Part shown: piece by piece, positions 46,279 to 57,421 of the stretch
Layout of the letters: the number at the start of each line of letters is the position of its first letter
How positions within the stretch are numbered: position 1 is the first letter of the stretch
Source of the DNA: Sphingomonas abietis
GTDB lineage: Bacteria > Pseudomonadota > Alphaproteobacteria > Sphingomonadales > Sphingomonadaceae
Reading direction: 5' to 3'
Assembly (NCBI RefSeq): GCF_027625475.1
Contig: NZ_CP115174.1
Coordinates: 1,178,001-1,242,000, forward strand
DNA length: 64,000 nucleotides
Program-made: the position numbers and the translations under genes
Notes under the pieces: generated by a model
What the model was told of the DNA's origin: nothing
Seen by the model: the letters and a program-made list of their open reading frames with translations, nothing else
Database searches by the model: none

Positions 46279-47066
46279 GCGCCGATCAGCAGCCGGCGCG
46301 TCGCCTCCGCCACGTCCGCCTGGCGCATCAGCGTCTCGCCGACGAGGAAGCGGTGGATGCCGGCTTGCGCCAGTCGATCGAGATCGGCTTTGGTGGAGAG
46401 CCCGCTCTCGGCGACGATCTCGGTGCCCTCGGGCATCCGCTGGGCCAGCGCCTCGGTGCGGCCGAGATCGACGGTGAAATCGCGCAGATCGCGGTTGTTG
46501 ACGCCGATCAGGCGCGAGTGGAGGCGCAGCGCGCGGTCCAGCTCGGCGTCGTCATGGACCTCGACCAGCACGTCCATGGCATGATCGATGGCGGCGGCCT
46601 CGATCTCCGCCATCGCGCCGTCATCCAGCGCGGCGACGATGATCAGGATCGCGTCCGCCCCGATCGCGCGCGCCTCGGCGACCTGCCAGGGATCGACCAT
46701 GAAGTCCTTGCGGATCGCGGGCAGCGAGCAGGCCTCGCGGGCGGCGACGAGATAGGCTTCGTCGCCCTGGAAGAAGGGCTTGTCGGTCAGCACCGAGAGG
46801 CAGGCGGCGCCGCCCGCCTCATAGGCGCGGGCATGGGCCGGGGGATCGAAATCCTCCCGGATCAGCCCCTTGGACGGGCTCGCCTTCTTGATCTCGGCGA
46901 TCAGAGCGTGGCCATCGGCGGCCTTGCGGGTGAGCGCTGCCGCGAAGCCGCGGGGCGGCGGCTGGAGACGCGCCGTCGCGTCGATCGCCGAAAGCGGGGT
47001 CGCGGCCTGGCGGCGGGCAACCTCCTCGCGGGTGGCGGCGATGATCCTGTCGAGAACGGTGGCCAT
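46275..47066 (-). CDS. trpC: Indole-3-glycerol phosphate synthase
   Basis: A 263-residue TIM-barrel enzyme in tryptophan synthesis. Hallmarks are [20 protein letters not shown] (substrate lysine), [47 protein letters not shown] and [12 protein letters not shown]. The single-function form is standard for alphaproteobacteria. It begins at ATG 47066, sharing one base with the trpD stop, and ends overlapping moaC. Confidence 0.96.
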   Translation of the reverse strand: MATVLDRIIAATREEVARRQAATPLSAIDATARLQPPPRGFAAALTRKAADGHALIAEIKKASPSKGLIREDFDPPAHARAYEAGGAACLSVLTDKPFFQGDEAYLVAAREACSLPAIRKDFMVDPWQVAEARAIGADAILIIVAALDDGAMAEIEAAAIDHAMDVLVEVHDDAELDRALRLHSRLIGVNNRDLRDFTVDLGRTEALAQRMPEGTEIVAESGLSTKADLDRLAQAGIHRFLVGETLMRQADVAEATRRLLIGA

Positions 47067-48061
47067 CAGAAGGCGATCCAGCGCTGGAGCAGCTGTTCGG
47101 CCGAGCCATCGTCGATCGCTTCGGCGGCGATGTCGGCGCCGTCCTGCCAGTCGTCGGTACGGCCGGCGACGATCAGCGCGGCCGCCGCGTTGAGTAGCAC
47201 CGCGTCGCGATAGGCGCCGGCCTCGCCGCGCAGCAGGCGGGTGAGCGCCGCCGCGTTATAGGCAGCGTCGCCGCCCCGGATCGCGGTCAGCGGATGCGGC
47301 GTGATGCCGACGTCGCCGGGTGCGACATGCTCCTCGCGATCACCGCAGGCGCCCAGCCGGATGATGCGGCTGCCGCCGGCGATCGAGAGTTCGTCCAGCC
47401 CTTCGTCGCCGGCCACGATCATCGCGCTCTCGGTGCCGAGCAGGGTCATCGCACCGGCGACGGTGCCGAGATAGTCGGTGCGCGCGACCCCCATCAGCTG
47501 GCGGGTGACGCGCGCCGGATTGCACAGCGGGCCGACGATGTTGAAGATCGTCCGCCGGCCGATCGCGCGGCGCACCGGCGCGAGCCGGCCGAGGGCGGGA
47601 TGATGGGTCTGCGCGAACAGGAAGCAGAGGCCGAGTGCGTCCAGCGTCTCCTCGGCGGTCGCCGCCGCGCGATCGAGATCGAGGCCGAGCGCCTCCAGCG
47701 TATCGGCGGCGCCGGCCTTGGACGAGGCGGCGCGATTGCCATGCTTGGCGACCGGCACGCCGCAGGCCGCGACCACGATCGAGACGGCGGTGGAGATGTT
47801 GAGGCTGTGCGCGCCATCGCCGCCGGTGCCGCAGACGTCGATCGCGCCGGCGGGTGCCCGCACCTCGATCATGCGCTCGCGCAGGGCACGGGCGGCGGCG
47901 GCGATCTCGATCGCGGTTTCGTCGCGCAGGGTGAGGCCGGTGAGGAAGGCGGCGATCGCGTCTTCGGGCACGCGGCCGTCGAGAATGTCGGCGAAGGCCT
48001 GTTCGGCGGTCTCGAACGCCAGCGGGGTCGCCGGATCGGGCAGGAGGGCGATGGTGGTCAT
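47066..48061 (-). CDS. trpD: Anthranilate phosphoribosyltransferase
   Basis: A 331-residue enzyme joining anthranilate to phosphoribosyl pyrophosphate. The PRPP-binding [20 protein letters not shown] and the downstream [20 protein letters not shown] and [20 protein letters not shown] segments with a Gly/Pro-rich PLCNPA loop are intact. It follows trpG by ten bases and overlaps trpC by one base. Confidence 0.96.
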   Translation of the reverse strand: MTTIALLPDPATPLAFETAEQAFADILDGRVPEDAIAAFLTGLTLRDETAIEIAAAARALRERMIEVRAPAGAIDVCGTGGDGAHSLNISTAVSIVVAACGVPVAKHGNRAASSKAGAADTLEALGLDLDRAAATAEETLDALGLCFLFAQTHHPALGRLAPVRRAIGRRTIFNIVGPLCNPARVTRQLMGVARTDYLGTVAGAMTLLGTESAMIVAGDEGLDELSIAGGSRIIRLGACGDREEHVAPGDVGITPHPLTAIRGGDAAYNAAALTRLLRGEAGAYRDAVLLNAAAALIVAGRTDDWQDGADIAAEAIDDGSAEQLLQRWIAF

Positions 48062-48071
48062 GCCGGCCCTC

Positions 48072-48671
48072 TCATGCCGCCTGGCGTTCGGTCACGGCAA
48101 TGCCGGCCAGCCGCATGAAGTTGGCGAGCATCGCATGGCCATGCTCGGTGGCGATGCTCTCGGGATGGAACTGGACGCCATGGAGCGGCAGGCTGGCGTG
48201 GCGGAAGCCCATGATCGTGCCGTCCTCGCTGCGCGCATTGACGATCAGCTCGGCCGGCAGATCGCCTTCCTCGACGATCAGCGAATGATAGCGGGTGCCG
48301 GTGAAGGGCGAGGGCAGGCCGGCGAAGATGCCGGTGCCGTCATGGCTGATCAGGCTGGTCTTGCCGTGCATCAACTGCCGCGCGCGAGACACGGTGCCGC
48401 CGAAGCTCTGGCCGATCGACTGGTGGCCGAGGCAGACGCCGAGCAGCGGCCGGCCGGCCTGCGCGCAGGCCTTGACCAGATCGAGGCTGACCCCGGCCTC
48501 GTTGGGGGTGCAGGGGCCGGGCGAGATCAGGAACGCATCCGCCCCGCTCGACAGCGCCTGGCCCGCGCCGATCGCGTCGTTCCGCACGACCTCCACGGGG
48601 GCACCCAGTTCCTGGAGATAATGCACCAGGTTCCAGGTGAAGCTGTCATAATTGTCGATGACGAGGATCAT
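48072..48671 (-). CDS. trpG: Anthranilate synthase component II (glutamine amidotransferase)
   Basis: A 199-residue glutaminase subunit feeding ammonia to TrpE. The triad elements are the nucleophile Cys in [17 protein letters not shown], and His/Glu in [16 protein letters not shown]; the N-terminal [20 protein letters not shown] is typical. Some relatives use it also for p-aminobenzoate synthesis. A 64-bp gap and a chemoreceptor gene separate it from trpE. Confidence 0.95.
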   Translation of the reverse strand: MILVIDNYDSFTWNLVHYLQELGAPVEVVRNDAIGAGQALSSGADAFLISPGPCTPNEAGVSLDLVKACAQAGRPLLGVCLGHQSIGQSFGGTVSRARQLMHGKTSLISHDGTGIFAGLPSPFTGTRYHSLIVEEGDLPAELIVNARSEDGTIMGFRHASLPLHGVQFHPESIATEHGHAMLANFMRLAGIAVTERQAA

Positions 48672-48735
48672 GGCCTGCGACTTAGCGCAGGGCGGGATTA
48701 TCGCAAGGGCTGGCGCGGCTTTCCCGGACGCGCGC

Positions 48736-50136
48736 TCAGCCCTGATCCTGATAGGCGAGCTGCAGGATGCCCCAATGGCGGCCGCCGATGTGGATCGAGG
48801 CGATCACCTGCTTGAGCAATATCACGCCACCCGATGCCAGCGATCGGCGATAGGCCTTGATCAAGAAGGGCTGCGTGGTGCGGCACTGCGCGCGCGTGTC
48901 GGCGAACTCGAAGATCTGCTGGTGGCGGCTATATTCCTCGTTCCATGCCTTGTCGGCGCGCTCGGGTTGCGAGCGTTCGGGCATGGCGACGGCGCCGAAC
49001 GCATTGCGATCCGATACGGTGAGCCCGAAGAAACCGGTGAGGATGCGGGCGGCTTCCTGGTGCGGGCGTGCAGCGGCGACCATGAACGGCACGATCGGGT
49101 GATCATATTTGGGCGGATAGCTGCCCATGATCGGCCGATACTGTTCGGACATCACCTCGGCGAGCGTGATCCGGCCTTCATCGATCGCATTCTCGATCTT
49201 CGCGGCGATGTCGTCGGCCATGTCGCGGGCGAAGCGGATGTAGGACGAATCGGGGATGTCGACGTCGCTCTCGGCGATATATTGGAGCAGCGCGTTGGTA
49301 TCGTCCGATACGCTGCTGAGCAGCAGGCTGAGCTGGGTGAGATCGGCGGCATTGTCGCTGGAGGTGGCGCCGAGCGCGCCGATGCCGTGGCGGACGCCGG
49401 ACACCGATCCGACGATCGATTCCATCGATCGCGCCACCGCATCGCTATCGTCCGAAAGCCCCATCATCAATTCGCGCAGATCGCCGGTCATCGCCTCGAT
49501 CTGGCGGGTGCCGTTATGTGCCGCGCGGGCCTTGTCGACGCCGCTTTCGATGCGGGAGAGCATGGTGCCGGCCTCGCCGGTCAGGCCCTTGACCGCCTGA
49601 TCGATCTTCTTGGTGGCGACGGCGGTTTCGAGCGCGAGCTTCTTCACTTCCTGCGCGACGACGGCGAAGCCGCGGCCGGCGTCGCCGGCGCGCGCCGCCT
49701 CGATCGTGGCGTTGAGCGCGAGCAGATTGACCTGCCCGGTGATCCGGCTGATCGCCTCCGTCACTTGTGCGACCGAGGCCAGCGCGGCGTTGAAGCTGCC
49801 GAGGCCGGCATGGATCTGGCTGACCTGATCGATCAGGTCGACCACGTCGGTGTTGGCGGCGGAGAGCTTGCGGGTCGAATCGTCGATCACCTCATGCGCG
49901 GCGGAGGCCTTCTCCTTGGCTTCGCGCGCGGCGAGGCTCACGGCCTGCTGATCGCGCTCCAGCTGATCGGTATCGCTGCCGATCCGCTCGACGGTGGCGA
50001 CCTGTTCGGTCACGCGCTCGGCCAGCGCCGCGATGTTGGCCTGCAGATCGAGGGTGCGAATGCCGAGGTCGCCGGACAGCTTGGCCGCCTTGCGTACCGT
50101 ATCGGCGAGATTCATCGGGCCATGATCCATCAGCAT
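48736..50136 (-). CDS. Soluble methyl-accepting chemotaxis protein with C-terminal sensor region
   Basis: A 466-residue chemoreceptor without a transmembrane segment. The signalling hairpin tip (about residues 128-170: [20 protein letters not shown], then [18 protein letters not shown]) is canonical and flanked by coiled coil from about 30 to 290. The sensor is C-terminal (about 300-466), with conserved blocks [18 protein letters not shown] and a closing [12 protein letters not shown], as in cytosolic AerC/McpA-type receptors. No CheW, CheA or CheR gene lies nearby. It interrupts the trpE-trpG pair. ATG 50136 is chosen because upstream reading is trpE antisense. Confidence 0.82.
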   Translation of the reverse strand: MLMDHGPMNLADTVRKAAKLSGDLGIRTLDLQANIAALAERVTEQVATVERIGSDTDQLERDQQAVSLAAREAKEKASAAHEVIDDSTRKLSAANTDVVDLIDQVSQIHAGLGSFNAALASVAQVTEAISRITGQVNLLALNATIEAARAGDAGRGFAVVAQEVKKLALETAVATKKIDQAVKGLTGEAGTMLSRIESGVDKARAAHNGTRQIEAMTGDLRELMMGLSDDSDAVARSMESIVGSVSGVRHGIGALGATSSDNAADLTQLSLLLSSVSDDTNALLQYIAESDVDIPDSSYIRFARDMADDIAAKIENAIDEGRITLAEVMSEQYRPIMGSYPPKYDHPIVPFMVAAARPHQEAARILTGFFGLTVSDRNAFGAVAMPERSQPERADKAWNEEYSRHQQIFEFADTRAQCRTTQPFLIKAYRRSLASGGVILLKQVIASIHIGGRHWGILQLAYQDQG

Positions 50137-50204
50137 GGCACCAGCTTTGCTATGTTTCGGATAAGGGATGGTTAACGCAGTGCCGTTTCGGCGCGGCGGC
50201 GGGT

Positions 50205-51707
50205 TTACTGCCCGAAGCCGGCCTCGGACGCGCGCGCCTCGGCTTCGCGGGCGGCGGCGAACAGTGCCCCGGCCTTGGCCTCGCACTCGCGCTGCTCGGA
50301 GGCCGGATCGCTGTCCGCGACGATGCCGGCGCCGGCCTGGACGTGCATCACCCCATCCTTCACCACGGCGGTGCGCAACACGATGCAGCTGTCCATCGAC
50401 CCGTCCGGCGAGAAATAGCCGACGCCGCCGGCATAGGCGCCGCGCGTCTCGGGCTCCAGCTCGGCGATGATCTCGCAGGCGCGGACCTTGGGCGCGCCCG
50501 ACACGGTGCCGGCCGGGAAGCCGCCGAGCAGCGCATCGATCGCATCCTTGGCCGGATCGAGCTGGCCGGTGACGTTCGAGACGATGTGCATGACGTGGCT
50601 GTACAGCTCGACGGTATAGCTCTCCGTCACCTTCACGCTGCCCGCGGTCGCGACCCGGCCGACATCGTTGCGGCCGAGATCGAGCAGCATCAGATGTTCG
50701 GCGCGCTCCTTGGGATCGGCGAGCAGTTCCTCTCGCCGTGCCGCGTCCTCGGCGTCGGTTTTCCCACGCGGGCGGGTGCCGGCGATCGGGCGGATGGTCA
50801 CTTCGCCATCGCGGGCGCGGACGAGGATCTCGGGCGAGGAGCCGATCAGCGCGAAGCCCGGCAGATCGAGGAAATAGAGGAAAGGCGACGGGTTGATGCG
50901 GCGGAGCGCCCGATAGAGATCGAACGGCGGCAGCGGGAAGGGGCGGGTGAAGCGCTGCGCCAGCACCACCTGAAAGATGTCGCCTGCCGCAATATATTCC
51001 TTCGCCGCCGCGACCATCTCGCCATAGCGGCCGGCCGGCAGCGTGGGAGTGAGGCCGGCTTCGGTCGGGCCGGACGCCAGGCGTGAGGCGGGCGGCACCG
51101 ACGCCGCCAGCCGGGCCTGGGCGCTCTCGATCCGCTCGACCGCCTGCGCCACCGTCACGCCGGTCTCGGGCCACACCGGGGCGACCCAGAAGAGTTCGTC
51201 GGTCAGGCGATCGAACAGCAGGATCAGCGTCGGCCGCACGAACAGCATGTCCGGCAGCGCCAGCGGATTGGGGGCGGGGCGAGGGAGATCTTCGACCAAG
51301 CCGACCGTCTCATAGGCGAAATAGCCGACGAGGCAGGCGAGTGCCTTGGGCAGCCCGTCCGGCACCTCCATGCGGCAGCGCGCGACGAGCATGCGGAGCG
51401 CCGACAGGCTGTCCTCCGCGCACGGCGCGAAGGCGTCGCGATCGGCCAGCCATTGGGCGTTGATCGCGGCATCGCGGCCATCGCCGCGGAACACCAGATC
51501 CGGCGCCAGCCCGATCATCGAGTGACGGCCGCGGGTGCGCCCCCCCTCGACCGATTCGAGCAGATAATCGCCGCGCCCCGGCTCGATCAGCTTGAGCGCT
51601 GCCGACACCGGGGTCTCGGTGTCGGCGATCTGGCGCCGCCAGACCAGCGCGGGCCGTCCGGCGGCGAGCGCCGCTGCCGCTTGGGCATCCGCCTCAAAAC
51701 CGCTCAT
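50205..51707 (-). CDS. trpE: Anthranilate synthase component I
   Basis: A 500-residue chorismate-utilising enzyme. The N-terminal regulatory part contains [11 protein letters not shown], which includes the feedback tryptophan-binding LLES. The catalytic part shows [50 protein letters not shown] and [18 protein letters not shown], all expected. It begins at ATG 51707, eleven bases after ppiD ends, so it is cotranscribed with ppiD. No leader peptide or attenuator is visible because the upstream sequence is coding. Confidence 0.96.
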   Translation of the reverse strand: MSGFEADAQAAAALAAGRPALVWRRQIADTETPVSAALKLIEPGRGDYLLESVEGGRTRGRHSMIGLAPDLVFRGDGRDAAINAQWLADRDAFAPCAEDSLSALRMLVARCRMEVPDGLPKALACLVGYFAYETVGLVEDLPRPAPNPLALPDMLFVRPTLILLFDRLTDELFWVAPVWPETGVTVAQAVERIESAQARLAASVPPASRLASGPTEAGLTPTLPAGRYGEMVAAAKEYIAAGDIFQVVLAQRFTRPFPLPPFDLYRALRRINPSPFLYFLDLPGFALIGSSPEILVRARDGEVTIRPIAGTRPRGKTDAEDAARREELLADPKERAEHLMLLDLGRNDVGRVATAGSVKVTESYTVELYSHVMHIVSNVTGQLDPAKDAIDALLGGFPAGTVSGAPKVRACEIIAELEPETRGAYAGGVGYFSPDGSMDSCIVLRTAVVKDGVMHVQAGAGIVADSDPASEQRECEAKAGALFAAAREAEARASEAGFGQ

Positions 51708-51717
51708 GCCGCTTGCT

Positions 51718-53670
51718 TCACTGGCCGGCGGCGGGCGTCGCGCCGAGCATGCGCGCCTGCAGCGCGGCGATGGCGGCATCGTCGCGGCGGGTGCCGACGG
51801 CGATCTTGGCCGCCCCGGCCAGCTGCTCGAGATATTCGTTGTTGGCCGCGCTCTGCAGGTCGCTACGCGATGCCTGGACGGCGGGCGCGAGGGCCTTGTC
51901 GTCGGCCGGCGTCACCTTGCCGACATGGACGACATACCAGCCCTGGCCACCGGGCGCCGCGACCAGCTCGGTGCCGCCGACGGTGGCACGGAACAGCGCG
52001 GCGAGCGGCGGCGGGACATTGCCCTGGAGACGGGCGAGATCCATGCGGCGGCCTTCGGCCGGCTTGATGTCGGGCAGCTTCACCGGCGCGGCCTTGAAGG
52101 CGTCGGCCATGCTGGTGCCGCCCTTCACCTTCGCCTGGATCGCGGTGGCGATCGCCTTGGCGCGATCGCTGGCACGCGACGCGATGAAATCGGCGCTGAC
52201 GCGATCCTTCACCTGCGCGAAGGGGATCGGGGCGGCGGCAATGACGTGGCCGATCGCGAGCAGCGCATATCGCTCGTTGGCGGTGATCGTCTCGACCGAC
52301 GGCGCATCGTCCGGGGTGCCCTTGAAGCCGGCGGCGAGCAGCGGCTGCACGTCGGCGCTGGGCTTGAAGCCAGGCTGATCGGGTGCGATGCCGCCGGCGG
52401 TGATCGCCGGGGTCTCGGTGATGGCGAGGCCATTGGCCTTGGTGACGTCGGCGAAGCCCTGGCCGTTGTCGACGCCATCCTGCACCTTGGCGATCAGATC
52501 GGCGAGCGCCTTGTCCTGCTTGGATTTGACCAGATCCGCGGCGATCTGCACGCGCGCGGCCTCGAACGGGGTGGCGGCGACATGGTTGACCACATTGACC
52601 TTCACCAGCGTCCAGCCGAATTCCGATTTCACCGGATCGCTGACGCCGCCCTGCGGCAGCGCGAAGGCAGCGGCCGCGAGCGGGGCGGAAGCCTGCGCCG
52701 CATATTGCGCCTGGGTCTTCACGCCGACCGCAATGTCGGCGGCGCCGAAGCCCGCGGCCTGCGCGGCGTCCGCAAAGCTCTTGCCACCGGCGACGGCGGC
52801 CTTGAAAGCCTTGGCCTTCGCTTCGTCCGGCAGCACGATCTGGCTGAGATCGCGGGTTTCACGCGCCGCATATTTGTCGGGATTGGCGTCGTAGACCTGC
52901 TTGATCTCGGCGTCGGTGGGCACCGCCTTGGCGGCCACCTGATCGCGGCCGATCACGGCATAGCGCAGCGACCGGCGCTCGGGCGTGGTGTAGGCGGCGA
53001 TGTGGCTCTGGTAGAAATTCTGCAGATCGGCCGGGGTCGGCGCCGTGCCGCCGGCGGTCGCGGTGACGGGCACGAAGCCGATCTCGCCGGCACGGGTCTC
53101 CATCAGCAGCGCGGCATAGGGCTTCACCAGGCCGTCCGGCAGCGTCATCGCGCCGGTGACGGGCAGATAGACCATCTGACGCAGGATATCGCCGGCGAAG
53201 TCGGCGCGGACATCCTTGTCGCTCAGCCGCTGCTGGGCGATGGCGGCGTCATAGGCCTGCTGGCTGAACTTGCCGTCCGGGCCGCGGAAGGAAGGGATGG
53301 CGGCGATCGATCCGCCGACCTGCTTGTCGCTGGCGACCAGACCGATCTGGCGGGCATATTGCTCCAGCGCCGAAGCGCCGATGGTCTGTTCGACGAGCGA
53401 GGTGAAGGCACCGCCGGCGAAGAAGCCGGCCATGGTGAGGCTCGGCTGCTGCTGCTGGGCCTGCTGGAATTGCGAGCGGATGCGCTGTTCCAGTTCATTC
53501 GACGAGACCGACGTGTCGCCGACCTTCGCGATCGATCCGGCCGTCGGCCCGCTGGAACCGCCCATGCCCGGCATTTCTCCCGAGATCACCCCGGTCGCCA
53601 CGAAGGCGATTCCGACGAGGCCGAAGATCCCGACGACGAGCTTGGGATTGTTGCGGAAGGTGGAGAGCAT
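51718..53670 (-). CDS. ppiD: Periplasmic peptidyl-prolyl isomerase/chaperone PpiD-like
   Basis: A 650-residue protein with an N-terminal membrane anchor (residues about 11-30, KLVVGIFGLVGIAFVATGVI) and a long periplasmic part: a SurA_N-like helical region (residues 45-200), a central parvulin-like domain (about 255-380, with ETRDLSQIVL and DPVKSEFGWTLVKV) and a weak second one near the C-terminus. It helps fold newly exported envelope proteins. Parvulin activity is not certain from sequence. It opens the leftward trp unit and is divergent from tpiA. Confidence 0.87.
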   Translation of the reverse strand: MLSTFRNNPKLVVGIFGLVGIAFVATGVISGEMPGMGGSSGPTAGSIAKVGDTSVSSNELEQRIRSQFQQAQQQQPSLTMAGFFAGGAFTSLVEQTIGASALEQYARQIGLVASDKQVGGSIAAIPSFRGPDGKFSQQAYDAAIAQQRLSDKDVRADFAGDILRQMVYLPVTGAMTLPDGLVKPYAALLMETRAGEIGFVPVTATAGGTAPTPADLQNFYQSHIAAYTTPERRSLRYAVIGRDQVAAKAVPTDAEIKQVYDANPDKYAARETRDLSQIVLPDEAKAKAFKAAVAGGKSFADAAQAAGFGAADIAVGVKTQAQYAAQASAPLAAAAFALPQGGVSDPVKSEFGWTLVKVNVVNHVAATPFEAARVQIAADLVKSKQDKALADLIAKVQDGVDNGQGFADVTKANGLAITETPAITAGGIAPDQPGFKPSADVQPLLAAGFKGTPDDAPSVETITANERYALLAIGHVIAAAPIPFAQVKDRVSADFIASRASDRAKAIATAIQAKVKGGTSMADAFKAAPVKLPDIKPAEGRRMDLARLQGNVPPPLAALFRATVGGTELVAAPGGQGWYVVHVGKVTPADDKALAPAVQASRSDLQSAANNEYLEQLAGAAKIAVGTRRDDAAIAALQARMLGATPAAGQ

Positions 53671-53853
53671 GGGGTTTCCCGGAAACGAAGAGCGAAACGC
53701 TCCCTAGAACGGCGGGGCGCCGCCTTCAAGCGAGGGACTTGCGTGGAAGGATCGACGGTGTCCGAACGCTATCCCGGCAACCGAGTGCTGGCGCGGGGGT
53801 TGATGCCTCGCTATCGGCTTTTGTCCTGAGCAGGACATTTTCAGGGAAAAGAT

Positions 53854-54594
53854 ATGCGACGGCGTCTGATCGCGGGAAACTGGAAGATGAACGGCAGCCG
53901 CGAAAGCCTCGCCGAACTGGACGGGATCGCCGCGGCGGCCGCGCAGGCGGAAGGCGTGGATGTCGCGATCTGCCCGCCTTTCACGTTGATCGAGCGGGCC
54001 ACCGCGCGGGTTCCGGCGTTGCCGATCGGGGCGCAGGATTGCCATGCGGTCGACAAGGGTGCGCATACCGGCTGCGTTTCCGCCGGAATGCTGGTGGAAG
54101 CCGGTGCGCAGATCGTCATCGTCGGCCACAGCGAGCGCCGCGCTGCCCAGCATGAGAGCGATGCGGCGGTGAAGGCCAAGGCCGAGGGCGCGATCGCGGC
54201 CGGCCTCACCGTGATCGTCTGCATCGGCGAGACCGAGGCGCAGCGTGATGCGGGCGAAGCCCAGATCGTCGTCACCGGACAGATGCGCGGATCGCTGCCG
54301 GTGGCCGGCGGGGACCGGCTGATCGTGGCCTATGAGCCGGTCTGGGCGATCGGCACGGGCTTGATCCCGTCGCTGGCCGATGTCGGCGCGATGCATCGGG
54401 TGATCCGGGGCGTGCTGATCGAGTTGCTCGGCGCGGAACGGGCGGCGACGGTGCGAATCCTCTATGGCGGATCGATGACCGGAGACAATGCCGCCGATCT
54501 GCTCGCGATCCCCGATGTCGATGGCGGGCTGGTCGGTGGCGCCAGCCTGAAGGCCGCGACCTTCGTGCCGATCATCGCGGCGGCGGCGGCCTGA
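53854..54594 (+). CDS. tpiA: Triosephosphate isomerase
   Basis: A 246-residue TIM-barrel enzyme interconverting dihydroxyacetone phosphate and glyceraldehyde 3-phosphate. Catalytic Lys in AGNWKMNG, His in VGHSERRA, Glu in YEPVWAIGTG, and the phosphate loop YGGSM are all present. AGGGAAAAG precedes the ATG. In many alphaproteobacteria tpiA is followed by secG and pyrG; here those two lie 5-8 kb away on the other strand. Confidence 0.97.
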   Translation: MRRRLIAGNWKMNGSRESLAELDGIAAAAAQAEGVDVAICPPFTLIERATARVPALPIGAQDCHAVDKGAHTGCVSAGMLVEAGAQIVIVGHSERRAAQHESDAAVKAKAEGAIAAGLTVIVCIGETEAQRDAGEAQIVVTGQMRGSLPVAGGDRLIVAYEPVWAIGTGLIPSLADVGAMHRVIRGVLIELLGAERAATVRILYGGSMTGDNAADLLAIPDVDGGLVGGASLKAATFVPIIAAAAA

Positions 54595-54645
54595 CGTTCC
54601 GCCCGTCCTGATATTTCCGTGGCCGCCCGCCTGCTCCCGTCCCAA

Positions 54646-54668
54646 TCCGGGGCAGCGCCGGCCCCGGA
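54646..54668 (+). terminator. Hairpin downstream of tpiA
   Basis: TCCGGGGC (54646-54653) pairs perfectly with GCCCCGGA (54661-54668), about 50 bases after the tpiA stop. No T run follows, so termination is only plausible. Confidence 0.4.
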
Positions 54669-54790
54669 ATCGCTGGCGTTCAGGCGACCTGCGTGGCACT
54701 GTTAACGATCATGGTTAAGGGGGCTCCGGCGGGCACGGCCTGGGGTTTCGGGGTGGCTTGGGCGGTGCTGCGGATTGGGGGATATCGCCG

Positions 54791-55510
54791 ATGGTCACGC
54801 GCAAGCGTCCGTTGCTGCTTGCGCTGGTCGGAATCGGTTTATGTGCGGGGACAGGCGTACCGGTGGCGCTGCGTCAGCAAGGCTATTGGATCGACCGGCC
54901 GCTCCCCGAATCGGCGCGACGATCGCGCTTCACGCCCGTCGACGCGATGGCGCTGCGGCCCGGCCAGTTCCGCTGGGCACCCTATGCGGACGATGCCGCG
55001 CCGTTCCGCGTGGTGGTCGATCTCACCAACCAGCGCGCCTTCGTGTTCCAGGGCCATGCGCTGATCGGCATCGCCGCCGTCTCGACCGGCAGGAGCGGGC
55101 ATGGCACGCCGACCGGCGTGTTCCCGATCCTCGAGAAAGCGCGCTTCCACCGATCGAACATCTATTCCAACGCGCCGATGCCGTTCATGCAGCGGCTGAC
55201 CTGGGGCGGGGTGGCGCTGCACGCCGGCTATAATCCGGGTCGCCCGGCTTCGCACGGCTGCATCCGGTTGCCTTATGGTTTCGCCCAGATACTGTTCCGC
55301 GCGACCGACGTGGGCGGCATCGTGGTGGTGACACGCGGCGCGGCGCTGGCCCCGCCGGAGCTGGAGCAGCCCGATCTCCAGATGGTCGCCGCCAATCCCG
55401 CCGCCAATCCGGCCATCGATTCCGGCCATGCGATGCCCGGCGCCGGCCGCCATGTGGCGATGATGAGCACCGATCGCACCATCGCCTATGTCACGGCGAC
55501 GATGCTTTAG
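54791..55510 (+). CDS. L,D-transpeptidase (YkuD family), short form
   Basis: A 239-residue exported enzyme, the second YkuD protein in the window. Residues 1-27 form a signal or anchor ([19 protein letters not shown]). The YkuD domain (about 70-200) has [36 protein letters not shown] with His144, His155 and nucleophile Cys157. No peptidoglycan-binding domain is present. ATG 54791 is preferred over 54758. Its TAG overlaps the stop of the converging lolD gene. It could crosslink murein or anchor an outer-membrane protein. Confidence 0.86.
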   Translation: MVTRKRPLLLALVGIGLCAGTGVPVALRQQGYWIDRPLPESARRSRFTPVDAMALRPGQFRWAPYADDAAPFRVVVDLTNQRAFVFQGHALIGIAAVSTGRSGHGTPTGVFPILEKARFHRSNIYSNAPMPFMQRLTWGGVALHAGYNPGRPASHGCIRLPYGFAQILFRATDVGGIVVVTRGAALAPPELEQPDLQMVAANPAANPAIDSGHAMPGAGRHVAMMSTDRTIAYVTATML

Positions 55511-56181
55511 CCCAGCACGCCCTCTTGCAGCCTGACCACCCGGTCCATCCGGGCCGCGAGCCGCTCATTGTGGGTAGCGACGACCGCCGACGAGCCTTCC
55601 TCGCGGACCAGCCGGAGAAACTCCACGAACACGATATCGGCGGTCGCCTCGTCGAGATTGCCGGTGGGCTCGTCGGCCAGCACCAGCGCCGGCCGGTTGG
55701 CCAGCGCGCGGGCGACGGCGACGCGCTGCTGTTCACCACCCGACAGCTTGGACGGGCGGTGATCGAGCCGGTGCGACAGGCCGAGCTGGGTGAGCAGCGA
55801 TTTCGCGCGGATGTCGGCGTCGGCGCGGGTGGCGCCATGGACGATCTGGGGCAGCACCACATTCTCCTCCGCGGTGAAATCCGGCAGCAGATGGTGGAAC
55901 TGGTAGACGAAGCCCAGGCTGTCCCGCCGGACGCGGGTGCGGCCGTCATTGTCGAGCTTGGCGGCTTCCTCGCCGGCGATGCGGATCGACCCCTCGAAAC
56001 CGCCTTCCAGCAGGCCGATCGCCTGGAGCATGGTCGATTTGCCCGATCCCGACGGGCCGAGCAGCGCGACGATCTCGCCACGCGCGACCGAGAGGTTCAC
56101 GCCGCGCAGCACATGGATGTCGATGCCGCCCTGCCGATAGCTGCGGCGCAGATCGGTGACGTGGAGAACGGCTTCACTCAT
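55507..56181 (-). CDS. lolD: Lipoprotein-releasing system ATP-binding protein
   Basis: A 224-residue ABC ATPase that powers release of outer-membrane lipoproteins to LolA. The Walker A loop [11 protein letters not shown], the [20 protein letters not shown] region with its Q-loop Gln, the signature [15 protein letters not shown] and the Walker [14 protein letters not shown] are intact. The start at ATG 56181 (MSEAVLHV) overlaps the end of the permease gene by eight bases. Its partner permease and proS precede it, an alphaproteobacterial grouping. Confidence 0.95.
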   Translation of the reverse strand: MSEAVLHVTDLRRSYRQGGIDIHVLRGVNLSVARGEIVALLGPSGSGKSTMLQAIGLLEGGFEGSIRIAGEEAAKLDNDGRTRVRRDSLGFVYQFHHLLPDFTAEENVVLPQIVHGATRADADIRAKSLLTQLGLSHRLDHRPSKLSGGEQQRVAVARALANRPALVLADEPTGNLDEATADIVFVEFLRLVREEGSSAVVATHNERLAARMDRVVRLQEGVLG

Positions 56182-57421
56182 AGCGCAGCACCTGTACGGG
56201 ATCGGTGCTCGACGCCTTGTAGGCGGGGTAGAGCGTGGCAAGGAAGGTCAGCACCAGCGTCATCGCGATGATCACCGTATTGTCGACCAGATCGGGCTTG
56301 GAGGGCAGTTCGGTCAGCACGCGGACGGAGGGATCCCACAGCTGCGCGCCGGTGATCGCCTGGATCACGTCCACCACGTCCTGCCGGAAGTACAGGAACA
56401 CCGTGCCGAGCACGATGCCGAGCAGGATGCCGAGGACGCCGATCGTCATTCCCACCGTCATGAAGATGCGCAGCATCGCGCCGCGGCTGGCGCCCATCGT
56501 CCGCAGGATCGCGATGTCGCGGGTCTTGGCGCGGACCAGCATGATGAGCGACGAGAGGATGTTGAAGGCGGCGATCAGGATGACGATGCCGAGCACCACG
56601 AACATCGTGATCCGCTCGACCTCCAGCGCCTGGAACAGCGAGGCATTCATTTGCCGCCAGTCGACCAGTTGCCCGTCGCGGACCACCTTGGGGGCGAGCG
56701 GGGCGAGGATCTGGGTCACTTTGTCGGGATCGGTAACGCGCAGCTCGACCATGCCGACGGTATTGCCCATCAGCAGCAGTTCCTGCGCATCTTCCATCGG
56801 TAGCACCACATAGGCCTTGTCGAAATCATAGACCCCGACCTCGAACGTCGCGGCGACGCGATAGCTCAACTCGCGCGGCGCGGTGCCGAACGGGGTCGAC
56901 TGGCCGGACGGGTTGAGCACGGTGATCGTGTCGCCCACGCCGACGCCGAGCGCCTGCGCGAGGCCGGTGCCGATCGCGACATTGCCCGAACCCGGCGTCA
57001 CCTCGGCGAGATCGCCATCTTTCACGTCGTGCCGAATGGTCTGGCGCAGATCGCCGACGCGCATCCCGCGCACCAGGATCGGCTCGACCCGTCCCTGCGA
57101 CAGCGCGGCGAGCGGCTGCTCGATCAGCGGGATGGCGGAGACGACGCCCGGCGTGGCCTTGGCCTCGGCCGCCAGCGTCTGCCAGTCGTTGATGTTGCGG
57201 CCCTGATAGCCCTGGATGATGGCATGGCCGTTGAGACCGACGATCTTGCCGAACAGCTCGGCGCGGAAACCGTTCATCACGCTCATCACCACGATCAGCG
57301 CGGCGACGCCGAGCGCGACCGCGCCGAGGCTGATCGAGGCGACCATGAAGATGAACGTCTCGCCACGGCCCGGCAGCAGATAGCGCCGGGCGATCATCCG
57401 CTCGGTGCGGCCGAGGATCAT
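56174..57421 (-). CDS. lolC: Lipoprotein-releasing ABC transporter permease (LolC/E type)
   Basis: A 415-residue MacB-fold permease with four transmembrane helices: one near residue 25-48 ([20 protein letters not shown]), a large periplasmic domain to about 270, then three helices in the C-terminal third ending in [19 protein letters not shown]. It has the typical [17 protein letters not shown] coupling helix. A single permease gene, without a separate lolE, probably acts as a homodimer (LolF-type). It overlaps lolD and proS. Confidence 0.92.
   Translation of the reverse strand: MILGRTERMIARRYLLPGRGETFIFMVASISLGAVALGVAALIVVMSVMNGFRAELFGKIVGLNGHAIIQGYQGRNINDWQTLAAEAKATPGVVSAIPLIEQPLAALSQGRVEPILVRGMRVGDLRQTIRHDVKDGDLAEVTPGSGNVAIGTGLAQALGVGVGDTITVLNPSGQSTPFGTAPRELSYRVAATFEVGVYDFDKAYVVLPMEDAQELLLMGNTVGMVELRVTDPDKVTQILAPLAPKVVRDGQLVDWRQMNASLFQALEVERITMFVVLGIVILIAAFNILSSLIMLVRAKTRDIAILRTMGASRGAMLRIFMTVGMTIGVLGILLGIVLGTVFLYFRQDVVDVIQAITGAQLWDPSVRVLTELPSKPDLVDNTVIIAMTLVLTFLATLYPAYKASSTDPVQVLRYE

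Noticed and set aside
53704..54699. Minus-strand reading frame over tpiA
   Set aside because: Antisense to tpiA with its complete catalytic motifs.
54711..54729. GTTAAC...GGTTAA resembling a CtrA site upstream of the second L,D-transpeptidase
   Set aside because: The TTAA half-sites are separated by nine bases, not the seven of the CtrA consensus TTAA-N7-TTAA.
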